Positions 1 through 6,846 of a stretch of DNA of 41,799 bases are shown here, one piece after another. The notes beneath the pieces are model-generated. The model was not told the DNA's origin and ran no database searches. It saw only the letters and a list, made by a program, of their open reading frames with translations. The stretch lies in assembly GCF_009680455.1 (NCBI RefSeq), contig NZ_WKRD01000014.1, positions 1 through 41,799 of the forward strand, given 5' to 3'. Each line of letters starts with the position of its first letter. Positions within the stretch are counted from its first letter, which is position 1. The DNA is from Lachnospira eligens. Lineage in GTDB: Bacteria > Bacillota > Clostridia > Lachnospirales > Lachnospiraceae. The position numbers were made by a program, and so were the translations under genes.

Positions 1-677
1 ACCATTGCATCCATATTCTTCTTTATTAAAGCAATCTTATCTGCTGGCTGTGACTGCTCCTGCTCAAGTCCATAAAACACCATGGTATTTACCCTTGTTT
101 CAAATACATATCCATATATATAACAATCCCATGTTGTATCCGTATCACTACTTGACTTAGCCAATGTAAGCTTTCCTTCAAACTTCTTCATCTTTATTCC
201 ATTAACCTCTGTGTCAGCAACTGATGTTAATGTCACAGGAACATCTTTTGTATATCCACTTATTTGTTCTGAAATACCATCATCAGTCCATACATGCTGT
301 GATATATACTCAGATATCTTTTCTTTAGTTATATCTGATAATGGCTCTGTTTTCTTTGTATCCAAAATTTTTGATATATACAAATCAACCTTATCATTTG
401 CATTAAATATTATTTTCCCTGAATTTCCTATTTTTTTATATCCATTAGGTATTTGTGCTGTATATCCTGTAAAATTTTCACCTTTACTCTCTAACATCGC
501 TTCACTTGAACTTGTCTGCTTTTCTTCACTCTTAGAACTACTTTCCTGCGTCTGGCTAACCTGTGAGTTTCCTTCATTACCAGCAGTTGTTGTATTCTCC
601 TTCTTCCCACATCCTGCTAATACTGATGTAATCATCAATGCTCCCATTACTGCATATGCTATTTTTCTTGTCTGCAT
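1..677 (-). CDS. Putative lipoprotein, 3' end outside the window
   Basis: Reading the minus strand from 677 gives an open frame of 225 codons that runs off the left edge without a stop. It begins MQTRKIAYAVMGALM and has a lipobox VLAGC, so it should be exported, lipidated at Cys23 and held on the outer face of the membrane. A Ser/Thr/Glu-rich linker follows (about residues 25-60), then a globular domain with no motif I recognise. Start choice: GGAGAGG lies 6 nt before the ATG. An open plus-strand frame at 211-720 is its antisense shadow. Function unknown. Expression may be variable, see the promoter entry. Confidence 0.85.
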   Translation of the reverse strand, partial: MQTRKIAYAVMGALMITSVLAGCGKKENTTTAGNEGNSQVSQTQESSSKSEEKQTSSSEAMLESKGENFTGYTAQIPNGYKKIGNSGKIIFNANDKVDLYISKILDTKKTEPLSDITKEKISEYISQHVWTDDGISEQISGYTKDVPVTLTSVADTEVNGIKMKKFEGKLTLAKSSSDTDTTWDCYIYGYVFETRVNTMVFYGLEQEQSQPADKIALIKKNMDAM

Positions 678-733
678 TTTAATCCTCTCCTCATTCTCAT
701 ATTGTACAATTCTTACATAGAATTATTGTGAGA

Positions 734-764
734 ATTATAGCACTTTTCCCCCCCCCATTGTAAA
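734..764 (-). promoter_or_regulatory. Promoter with a G9 tract in the -35/-10 spacer
   Basis: On the minus strand a TTTACA box (759-764) and a TATAAT box (734-739) are separated by 19 bp, of which nine are consecutive G (748-756 on the plus strand is C9). TGC directly before TATAAT makes an extended -10. Start codon 57 nt downstream at 677. The 19-bp spacer is longer than the 17-bp optimum, so loss of two G would give ideal spacing. Confidence 0.65.
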
Positions 765-833
765 TATTTTTATAGTATATCGTGTCTTTTTATCAATCTG
801 AAAAGCAGACTGCCATATTCATAATAAATCCAT

Positions 834-1331
834 TTATGTCTGTTTCAAGACTTCTATCCCTAACTCTTTATGAAAATATTGTAATGTTGAAAATCCATAT
901 TTTCTATCAAACATTTTTTTATGTAGCTTTCTTTTCCCATTCGTAAATTCCATATATTCTTCTACATAATCAAGTGCATCTTTTTTTATTCGTTCTAAAT
1001 TTATCATCGTCTCATTATACTCATCTTTATCAACGATAGCATCTGTAGAATCCAAATAATTTGTCTTAGTTATAATGATTATTTTACTATAGTCCAATCC
1101 CGATTTATGTGCTTTAGATCTTTTGGTTTTTGAAAAATGAAAAGCATATGGATGATGTATTTCTGTTCTATATGGAATGCATATAAAAAAATCATAATGA
1201 GTCTGAAATAATAAGCAATTATATGCTCTCTGGTTCTTCTTCAATACTTCTCTATATGGCGGATCAGGATATGCATTATAAAAATGTTCCGTCAACCTAA
1301 GAATCTGATAATCATTCTGTGGTAAATTCAT
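834..1331 (-). CDS. Type III toxin-antitoxin system toxin, ToxN/AbiQ/CptN/TenpN-like endoribonuclease
   Basis: A 165-aa protein of the size of the ToxN/AbiQ family: globular, basic C-terminal half, a central segment (FFICIPYRTEIHHPYAFHF, about residues 48-66) that matches the family pattern of a barrel strand followed by a surface patch, and no membrane segment. Family toxins are sequence-specific endoribonucleases held inactive by a repetitive RNA. The context supports this strongly: directly upstream in the same direction lie a promoter, two 52-nt tandem repeats and a rho-independent terminator, the standard type III layout. GGAG lies 8 nt before the ATG. Overall similarity seems nearer to the CptN/TenpN branches than to ToxN, but I cannot fix the subfamily. 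Likely role: plasmid-type maintenance or abortive phage defence (family knowledge). Confidence 0.75.
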   Translation of the reverse strand: MNLPQNDYQILRLTEHFYNAYPDPPYREVLKKNQRAYNCLLFQTHYDFFICIPYRTEIHHPYAFHFSKTKRSKAHKSGLDYSKIIIITKTNYLDSTDAIVDKDEYNETMINLERIKKDALDYVEEYMEFTNGKRKLHKKMFDRKYGFSTLQYFHKELGIEVLKQT

Positions 1332-1368
1332 TCAATTGTCTCCTCTGGAAATAGCCACTCGACTGAGT

Positions 1369-1399
1369 AAAAAGAAACGAGAGACTATACAGCCTCTCG
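1369..1399 (-). terminator. Rho-independent terminator between antitoxin RNA and toxin gene
   Basis: Minus strand: CGAGAGGC and GTCTCTCG pair (8 bp with one G-U) around a 6-nt loop, followed by TTTCTTTTT. In type III systems a partly leaky terminator here sets an excess of antitoxin RNA over toxin mRNA. Confidence 0.85.
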
Positions 1400-1408
1400 T
1401 AATTAGCT

Positions 1409-1548
1409 TCATCATTCGGTCACTTTTTATTTTACCGTCCTGTCGGAACCGTCACAGGACTCATCGCTCGGTCACTTTTTATTTTACCGTCCTGTCAGAA
1501 CCGTCACAGGACTCATCATTAATGACGAAGAAGAACATTTCTGTTCTC
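1409..1548 (-). ncRNA. Repetitive antitoxin RNA of the type III toxin-antitoxin system
   Basis: Two tandem 52-bp repeats (1409-1460 and 1461-1512, 49 of 52 identical) plus an 8-bp start of a third (1513-1520). Each unit on the minus strand has a 7-bp stem GTCCTGT/ACAGGAC with a 10-nt loop, then an A-rich single-stranded stretch, as expected for the pseudoknotted units that the toxin cuts out and binds. The predicted transcript begins near 1548 with a hairpin AGAACA-GAAA-TGTTCT (1532-1547). The toxin gene follows after a terminator. Boundaries are inferred from the promoter and terminator. Confidence 0.75.
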
Positions 1549-1554
1549 AATTGT

Positions 1555-1583
1555 ATTATATGCTTTTATAGCATAAATATCAA
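1555..1583 (-). promoter_or_regulatory. Promoter of the antitoxin RNA
   Basis: TTGATA (1578-1583), 17-bp spacer, TATAAT (1555-1560). It lies just past the stop codon of the upstream hemerythrin gene, so the toxin-antitoxin locus has its own strong sigma-A-type promoter. Confidence 0.85.
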
Positions 1584-1600
1584 TACTTTTTATTTAATTT

Positions 1601-2440
1601 TTATTGAATTTCTATTGGATGTTCCTTCACATATTCCCCAATCTTCTTATCCGAAGCAAGTATATGATTAGACAGCCAGCCAAGCAGGAATCCTATAAGA
1701 TCCATAAGATATTCCTCCTGATTATCATCCATTGCCTCAAGCTCCCTGAAATCAATATTTACAAGCTTTTCTACAAATGCTGAATGTGCCCTTTTCTGTG
1801 CTTCAATTTCAGGATACCCGATTTTCTTCATCAGTTCTTCCTCATCACTGAAATGCGTCTCCGTGTATTCCCTCAATTCTGAGAGAAGTCTTATGATTTC
1901 ATCATATTTATCATGAAGAAGTTCTGCATGTATAACATCATTAGTGTCCCTGATAATATCAAAAAGATGCTTATGCTCCTCATCGACAAGCTCAATTCCT
2001 GTTATATATTTGTCTGTAAATGCAAATGCGTCATCAACATTAGTTTCTGGTGCCATCTTTCCAATCATCATGTCGCTGCTCAAGATGTGGCTGTAAAGCC
2101 ATCTGGTAAGATAAAGCAGCAGCTCATTAAGAGAATTTCTTGCTGCCTCCGGTGAAGATTCATCTAACTTAAATGTATTAATCTTTTCTGCAAATGCTTT
2201 GTGTTCTCTCTGCTGTATTGGCAGTTCCGGGTCATGAATACTCTTCATGTATTCTTCTTCATGAGCAAAATGTGTAATAGCATAATCCTTAAGATTATCT
2301 ATAAGATTCTTCGCAATTGACGCGGCATTATCTGTTTCTTTTACCAGTGCAAATGCTTCATTAAGCATCTGGAACAGTTTTCTATGTTCTTCATCAATAT
2401 TATCAATGTGTATCATACAGTCTTCTGTAAATTCGTACAT
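1601..2440 (-). CDS. Tandem bacteriohemerythrin (two hemerythrin domains)
   Basis: A 279-aa soluble protein of two hemerythrin repeats (about residues 5-128 and 140-275). Domain 1 shows DEEHRKLF, HFAHEEEYM, QQREHKAF and SHILSSD; domain 2 shows DEEHKHLF, HFSDEEELM, QKRAHSAF and NHILASD. These are the His/Glu/Asp ligands of the non-heme di-iron oxygen-binding site. In both domains the first His of the usual HxxxH pair is Gln, leaving four His per site. Family role: O2 or NO sensing, scavenging or delivery, fitting an anaerobe. I chose ATG 2440 over TTG 2449: GAGGAG lies about 10 nt before the ATG but almost touches the TTG. Own promoter upstream. Confidence 0.9.
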   Translation of the reverse strand: MYEFTEDCMIHIDNIDEEHRKLFQMLNEAFALVKETDNAASIAKNLIDNLKDYAITHFAHEEEYMKSIHDPELPIQQREHKAFAEKINTFKLDESSPEAARNSLNELLLYLTRWLYSHILSSDMMIGKMAPETNVDDAFAFTDKYITGIELVDEEHKHLFDIIRDTNDVIHAELLHDKYDEIIRLLSELREYTETHFSDEEELMKKIGYPEIEAQKRAHSAFVEKLVNIDFRELEAMDDNQEEYLMDLIGFLLGWLSNHILASDKKIGEYVKEHPIEIQ

Positions 2441-2475
2441 ATATATCAATCTCCTCGTGCTTATATTTGCCTTGT

Positions 2476-2505
2476 ATTATAACACCTTTTCTTTAATCTG
2501 TGCAA
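2476..2505 (-). promoter_or_regulatory. Promoter of the hemerythrin gene
   Basis: TTGCAC (2500-2505), 18-bp spacer, TATAAT (2476-2481), about 36 nt before the ATG at 2440. Confidence 0.7.
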
Positions 2506-2606
2506 TGCTGTCCGACTGAAACATTAAATATCTGTTTTTAATGAGTCTATTCGCAAAACAAATGTAGTTTGTCAAAACATTTAAGGCTATAATTAACTTA
2601 TTGAAA

Positions 2607-2794
2607 GCATTTTGCTTCGCAAAACAAGGAGGCAATACCTCTGCTCCTGCATGGGCAGTCGCATTTTGCTTCGCAAAACAAGGAGGCAATACCTCTGCTC
2701 CTGCATGGGCAGTCGCATTTTGCTTCGCAAAACAAGGAGGCAATACCTCTGCTCCTGCATGGGCAGTCGCATTTTGCTTCGCAAAACAAGGAGG
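2607..2794 (+). repeat. 54-bp tandem repeat, 3.5 identical copies, carrying a hairpin and Shine-Dalgarno sequence
   Basis: Units at 2607-2660, 2661-2714 and 2715-2768 are identical; a partial fourth (2769-2794) ends in AAGGAGG, which is the ribosome binding site of the esterase at 2800. Each unit holds the stem-loop TTTTGC-TTC-GCAAAA, then CAAGGAGG, then a variable-looking 28-nt part with an ATG. The 54-bp length keeps all frames in register, so several open frames cross the array on both strands; I do not think they are genes. A further TTCGCAAAACAA piece sits near 2550. The rest of 2441-2606 holds only the hemerythrin promoter and a possible TATAAT (2588-2593) for the esterase. The unit recurs before folD. 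Confidence 0.95.
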
Positions 2795-2799
2795 TATGT

Positions 2800-3753
2800 A
2801 TGAACATTTATCTTGCTGGAGATTCTATTGTACAGAATTATACTGAAGAAGAATTTATTGCAGGCTGGGGACAGTTTCTGCCACGCTTCTTTAAGCCTGA
2901 TGTAAATGTATTTAACTATGCCAAGGGTGGCAGAAGTTCAAGACTTTTTATTAATGAAGGAAGATTTGAAGAGATTGACAGACATATTCAGTCCGGAGAC
3001 TATCTTTTTATAGAGTTCTGTCATAATGATGACGATTCAAAGGATTACAAATCTATGTTTAACCGTCAGACTCCGCTTGGCGTACCAGATGAATCAGGTC
3101 GATTTCCTGTTATAGCAGGAGTTAAGATGCCTAAGAATTATATACCACCTGAATATATTGAGGCACTTAATAACGATGATTCGATATCTGATAAACAGGC
3201 TGTTCTTAACAGTGTTCTAGCCATAAACCAGTCTTATCCATATGACACTTACTATCCATACTCAAAAGACGCTTCTATGGGCAGTTACAAATGGTTCATC
3301 AAACAGTTTATTGATATGGCAAGAAAGCATGATGCATCTCCTGTATTAGTTACTGCGCCTGCAAGAACATTTTTTAATGATGACGGAACAATTATGGACG
3401 CTCCCGGCTGCCACGGCGGTAATAATTTCAGCTATATAAGAGCTATGCGCCAGATTGGCGAAGAAACCGGCACTCCTGTACTTGACCTGTTTTCTTATTC
3501 AGTTGAACTTTTTGAAAAAATCGGACATGACAATATCCACAGATATACTTCAATCAAAAAAGGTATCAATAAAGGAAAATGGCCTGACGATTTCTTAAAA
3601 GAACTTGCCAAGCCAGAAACTGTTTCTGAGAATACACATTTTAACAAGGATGGAGCAATGCTTATCACCGAAGGTCTGGTAGAATTGATTCTTAAATCCA
3701 AGAACCCCCAGCTTTGTGAATTGCAGTCTTCCCTGCTTCATAACGTGGTATAA
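2800..3753 (+). CDS. SGNH/GDSL esterase, rhamnogalacturonan-acetylesterase-like (CE12 type)
   Basis: A 317-aa protein without signal peptide, so probably cytoplasmic. The SGNH blocks are visible: GDS (residues 7-9, nucleophile Ser), GGRSS (block II Gly), FCHNDDD (block III Asn) and ENTHFNKDGA (block V His). In the CE12 family the residue three before the His is Asp; here it is Glu. Family enzymes remove acetyl groups from rhamnogalacturonan fragments of pectin. An intracellular form would act on imported oligosaccharides. AAGGAGG lies 5 nt before the ATG, inside the last 54-bp repeat; an overlapping ATG at 2796 in another frame belongs to the repeat frame. The gene converges on the HAD gene with a 5-bp gap. 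Exact substrate not shown. Confidence 0.85.
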   Translation: MNIYLAGDSIVQNYTEEEFIAGWGQFLPRFFKPDVNVFNYAKGGRSSRLFINEGRFEEIDRHIQSGDYLFIEFCHNDDDSKDYKSMFNRQTPLGVPDESGRFPVIAGVKMPKNYIPPEYIEALNNDDSISDKQAVLNSVLAINQSYPYDTYYPYSKDASMGSYKWFIKQFIDMARKHDASPVLVTAPARTFFNDDGTIMDAPGCHGGNNFSYIRAMRQIGEETGTPVLDLFSYSVELFEKIGHDNIHRYTSIKKGINKGKWPDDFLKELAKPETVSENTHFNKDGAMLITEGLVELILKSKNPQLCELQSSLLHNVV

Positions 3754-3758
3754 GTATA

Positions 3759-4409
3759 TTACTTATTAATGAATTCCCATGCTTCTTCGGGGCTGTGTAC
3801 AACAAACTCAGCCCCATTATCCTTTAAGAATTCTTCATCTCTGAAGCCCCAGCCAACCATACATACATCCATTCCTGCATTAGCCGCTGTCTGGACATCT
3901 ACTTCTGAATCCCCGACATATACAGCCTGTGTTCTGTCAACATCAAACTGTCTTAATACTTCATTAACGCTGTCCGGATATGGTTTTCTTCTTATGCCTT
4001 CTCTCTCTCCAACCGCATAATCAAATAGTCCCGGAAAATAATCTTTGCATAAAGTCTGCACTCCATAATCAGCCTTGTTAGATACAACCGCAGTGTACAC
4101 ACCGGCATTTCTTATATTCTCAATAAGTTCTTTTATTCCATCATAAGGTCTTGTCTTATCGGCACAGTGCTTCTTGTAATGCTCTGTAAATGTTTCATGC
4201 ACCTTAACTATCATGCTTTCTGGTGTTCCCTGTGGTACAGCTCTTTCCATCAGCTTTCTTATCCCATTGCCAACAAAATGTCTGATTTCTTCAATCGTCC
4301 TCTCAGGCATATCAAATACTGAAAGTGCATAATTAGTACTATCTGCAAGGTCTTCCAATGTATTAAGTATCGTTCCGTCCAGATCAAATACAACGATTTT
4401 GTATTTCAT
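3759..4409 (-). CDS. HAD-superfamily phosphatase, phosphoglycolate-phosphatase-like
   Basis: A 216-aa HAD hydrolase, subfamily IA. Motif I DLDGT (residues 9-13, nucleophile Asp), a helical cap (about 16-85), motif II VVSNK (about 110-114), a conserved Lys in RRKPYPDS, and motif III GDSEVD. Such proteins dephosphorylate small phosphometabolites; Gph/PpaX-type is the closest description and the true substrate cannot be told. ACAAGGAGG stands close before the ATG. It follows the FadR-type regulator by 23 bp in the same direction, so it may end the same operon. Confidence 0.85.
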   Translation of the reverse strand: MKYKIVVFDLDGTILNTLEDLADSTNYALSVFDMPERTIEEIRHFVGNGIRKLMERAVPQGTPESMIVKVHETFTEHYKKHCADKTRPYDGIKELIENIRNAGVYTAVVSNKADYGVQTLCKDYFPGLFDYAVGEREGIRRKPYPDSVNEVLRQFDVDRTQAVYVGDSEVDVQTAANAGMDVCMVGWGFRDEEFLKDNGAEFVVHSPEEAWEFINK

Positions 4410-4432
4410 ATATCCTCCTTGTTATGGCTTCT

Positions 4433-5113
4433 TTATCCCAGCAGCTCCTCAATTATATCGTAATGCTCATCAATCGCTGCATTAAGTGTCTCAATATCCT
4501 TCTTTATAAGGCTATCATATATCATTTCATGTGTCTTTAAAAGTTTCTTTTTCTTAATTCCATCTGCATGCTTTATGACATAATCTATCCATTCGCGGTA
4601 GACTTCAACAACAGCTTCCATCAGTGTAATCCACAGGTTGTTTCCGGTATCTGCAATAAGTTCCTCGTGAAATGCTTTATCAGTATCAACAAGGTTTTCA
4701 CCTATTACCATGCTCATCTGATTAACCATGCTTTCCAACCGCTCCCGTTGTTCTTTCGTAAGACCTGTATGTATTACTGCATTACACACTGACTTTTCCA
4801 TCATGCGGCGGAATTCGCATACTTCACGCTTAGTAATAGTCTTTAATGCAATCATCATTAATATAGTCTGCTTTATAGACTGACCGACATTCTCTGATAT
4901 ATAATTACCAGAACCCTGACGGCGTTCTATAAGTCCCATTCCATGCATAATACTTAAAGCTTCTCTTGTTGAATTTCGTCCTATTCCAAGTGTTTCTGCA
5001 AGTGCACGCTCAGTAGGCAGCCTGCTTCCTATTGTAAGCTCCCCGCTTTTCATAAGCTCATAAATATATTGAATTGCCTTTTCGTATTCCTGCGATATTT
5101 TCTTCTGATTCAT
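4433..5113 (-). CDS. GntR-family transcriptional regulator, FadR subfamily (FCD domain)
   Basis: Winged helix-turn-helix at about residues 8-75, with the GntR signature SRLPTERALAETLGI and a wing containing RRQGSGNYI. A helical FCD ligand-binding domain follows (about 90-220) with the metal-binding pattern of this class (D and H in TDKAFHEEL, later H residues). Typical regulators respond to organic acids or sugar acids. I prefer the ATG at 5113 (AGGA 6 nt upstream, 226 aa) over the ATG at 5149, which would overlap the preceding gene, lacks a ribosome binding site and adds an uncharacteristic N-terminus. It lies 16 bp after the cytidylate-kinase-like gene, so the two are probably co-transcribed. 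Target genes unknown. Confidence 0.85.
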   Translation of the reverse strand: MNQKKISQEYEKAIQYIYELMKSGELTIGSRLPTERALAETLGIGRNSTREALSIMHGMGLIERRQGSGNYISENVGQSIKQTILMMIALKTITKREVCEFRRMMEKSVCNAVIHTGLTKEQRERLESMVNQMSMVIGENLVDTDKAFHEELIADTGNNLWITLMEAVVEVYREWIDYVIKHADGIKKKKLLKTHEMIYDSLIKKDIETLNAAIDEHYDIIEELLG

Positions 5114-5129
5114 ATTATCCTGTTTCAGC

Positions 5130-5705
5130 TTATAACACCCCTGTCTCATTAATATAGGCTTCTATAAGTCTTAGTGCACCATCTTCCCCAACCTTTGAAA
5201 CATCTATGCATATATCGTAATATTCTGCATTTCCCCATTCTTCACCTGTATAATAATTGTGATATGAACGTCTTCTAAGGTCTGTATCTTCAACTATCTT
5301 AGCTGCTTTCTTAGGGCTGACATTGTGCTTCTTTTCTATAAGTTCTGCTCTTTTTTCTTTGTTTCCTGTGAGAAATACTGATATAACATCTTCTCTGTGT
5401 CTGAATGCATTATTTCCGCATCTGCCGACAACTACGCAATTTTCATTACCGATTATGTCAGCCATAGCCTTGCGTGGAGTTTTTCCATTATCTGATGTAT
5501 CATCACCTGCCATTGTGTCAGCATACAGCATCATATCAAGTGGCATTTCTCCATAAAAATATGGATATTTTTCATACAGACCTTTCTCTTTTGCCAGCCT
5601 ACAAACAGCATCCTTATCATAAAATGGTATAAAATATTTCTCTGCCAGTGCTTTTCCTATCTGGTCACCCATACATCCACATTGTCTTGCAATTGTGATT
5701 ATCAT
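5130..5705 (-). CDS. Cytidylate-kinase-like P-loop family protein
   Basis: A 191-aa protein that opens MIITIARQCGCMGDQIGKAL, the altered P-loop found in the cytidylate-kinase-like family of Firmicutes (usually I-AR-x-G-S-G-G-x-x-I-G). Here the Gly-Ser part is replaced by CGCMGD, so nucleotide binding is not certain. It also has VVVGRCGN (residues 94-101) and an arginine-rich lid (about 145-160, TDLRRRSYHNYY), both typical of the family. The cellular role of this family is not established. I chose ATG 5705 because AGAGG lies 5-8 nt upstream; an upstream extension to 5756 would read through a hairpin leader. Followed by the FadR-type regulator. Confidence 0.8.
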   Translation of the reverse strand: MIITIARQCGCMGDQIGKALAEKYFIPFYDKDAVCRLAKEKGLYEKYPYFYGEMPLDMMLYADTMAGDDTSDNGKTPRKAMADIIGNENCVVVGRCGNNAFRHREDVISVFLTGNKEKRAELIEKKHNVSPKKAAKIVEDTDLRRRSYHNYYTGEEWGNAEYYDICIDVSKVGEDGALRLIEAYINETGVL

Positions 5706-5720
5706 ATATACCTCTTTTCT

Positions 5721-5775
5721 GCGCACGCTTTTTTGCGCATAACAGGTTTGTGCCAAGTGCGCGCAGGCACAAACC
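5721..5775 (-). promoter_or_regulatory. Structured 5' leader (two hairpins) of the cytidylate-kinase-like gene
   Basis: A perfect 10-bp stem GGTTTGTGCC/GGCACAAACC (5745-5754 with 5766-5775) closes an 11-nt GC-rich loop; GCGCA/TGCGC pair at 5721-5738. The loop carries GCGCGC, which could pair with the second hairpin. Both lie between any upstream promoter and the ribosome binding site. Much richer in GC than the surroundings. Role unknown. Confidence 0.5.
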
Positions 5776-5815
5776 CCGCATGTGAAAATAATATCTTCAC
5801 ACTGTTCTCCTAATT

Positions 5816-6104
5816 ACCTACTATTTCATCATATTTAGCAATCTAGTAGGTCTTTTCCACATTGTTAGTTGATTTGTAATTCTTCTTTTCAACCCAAATA
5901 CCTACTAAATAAACACTGTTCACACTTTTAGTAGGTATTTTTCTTATATGTCTATAATATCAGACAGTTCTAATCAGCAAAAAGACCTACTATTTTGGCT
6001 TAAATTATCAATTTAGTAGGCAATTTTCTTTATCCGCATTAATTATCCTCAGAATTTTCTCTTAATAAACCTACTATTTCATCACATTTAGCAGCTTTAA
6101 TAGG
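5816..6104. repeat. Array of four palindromic elements at 84-85 bp spacing
   Basis: Elements start at 5816, 5901, 5985 and 6069. Each has arms ACCTACTA and TAGTAGGT (the third ends GG-C, the fourth has TAATAGGT) enclosing about 20 nt, then a short T run on the plus strand. The second extends to a 14-bp stem (about 5898-5941). Elements 1 and 4 also share the inner TTTCATCAYATTTAGCA. The roughly 45 nt between elements differ. This fills the 448-bp gene-free stretch between lrgB and the cytidylate-kinase-like gene together with the leader hairpins. Each looks like a weak plus-strand terminator or a protein-binding site; neither neighbour is transcribed in that direction. Confidence 0.85.
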
Positions 6105-6153
6105 TTTTTACCCCATTCATACATTAATTTCATATGCCATTTTACACTATCTT

Positions 6154-6846
6154 TTACATAAATCCAGCAAATACTGATGAAAGTACAACTGTAAGTATAC
6201 CTGCAACTGCAATTGATAAGCTGCTCATTGCACCTTCAATTTCGCCCATTTCCATAGCCTTGGCTGTTCCTATCGCATGTGCAGCAGATCCCAACGCAAG
6301 TCCTTTGGCAATCGGTTCTTTTATTCTGAATATTTTACATATAAGCTCACCAAATATATTTCCAAGAACTCCTGTTACAACAATAACTGCAACTGTGATT
6401 GTTACATAACCTCCAAGTTCCTCAGAAACTCCCATACCAATAGCAGTAGTTATTGACTTCGGAAGAAGAGTAACATATTCTGCATGACTCAGATTCATAA
6501 TTTTAGATAACACAAGTACCGTTGTTAAACTTGTAAGCACACCTGATGCTATTCCTACAACAACTGCCTTGTAATTCTTCTTAAGAAGACTCCACTGCTC
6601 ATACAGCGGAATTGCAAGACATACAGTTGCCGGTGTAAGAAACCAGCTAAGATACCTGGCACCCTGATTATATACATCATAATCAACACCTGATACTGCA
6701 AGTACTATTATTGTTATTATTATTGATATAAGCAGTGGATTGAATATTCCAAGCTTGAATTTTTTCTTAAGCACAGAACCAATAAAGTATGATAAAAGAC
6801 TTAATGTGACTCCGGCAAAAAGTGATTCTCTGAAAAAATCATTCAT
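6154..6846 (-). CDS. lrgB: LrgB/YohK-family membrane protein
   Basis: A 230-aa polytopic protein with about seven membrane segments. It has the conserved LrgB features PLYEQW, LLPKSITTAIGMGVSEELGG and LALGSAAHAIGTAKAMEMG. With LrgA it forms a membrane system related to murein hydrolase control in Staphylococcus and to pyruvate uptake in Bacillus (PftAB). The ATG at 6846 overlaps the TGA of lrgA as ATGAATGA, and GAGG lies 10 nt before it inside lrgA, so the two are translationally coupled. An upstream frame extension to 6900 is just the overlap with lrgA. Confidence 0.92.
   Translation of the reverse strand: MNDFFRESLFAGVTLSLLSYFIGSVLKKKFKLGIFNPLLISIIITIIVLAVSGVDYDVYNQGARYLSWFLTPATVCLAIPLYEQWSLLKKNYKAVVVGIASGVLTSLTTVLVLSKIMNLSHAEYVTLLPKSITTAIGMGVSEELGGYVTITVAVIVVTGVLGNIFGELICKIFRIKEPIAKGLALGSAAHAIGTAKAMEMGEIEGAMSSLSIAVAGILTVVLSSVFAGFM

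Noticed and set aside
211..720. Open plus-strand frame of 169 codons
   Set aside because: It is antisense to the lipoprotein gene, which has a lipobox, ribosome binding site and promoter; the plus frame lacks a ribosome binding site.
1409..1512. Hammerhead-ribozyme-like look of the 52-nt repeats (GATGAGTCC stem GGACGG)
   Set aside because: The required CUGAUGA and GAAA core elements are both imperfect and there is no third stem; the type III antitoxin explanation fits the context better.
2477..2846. Several repetitive open frames on both strands
   Set aside because: A 54-bp period without stops leaves frames open by chance of repetition; none has a separate start context that suggests a protein.
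5816..6104. CRISPR array
   Set aside because: Only the 8-bp arms are conserved, the interior of the repeat varies, there are four units and no cas genes.
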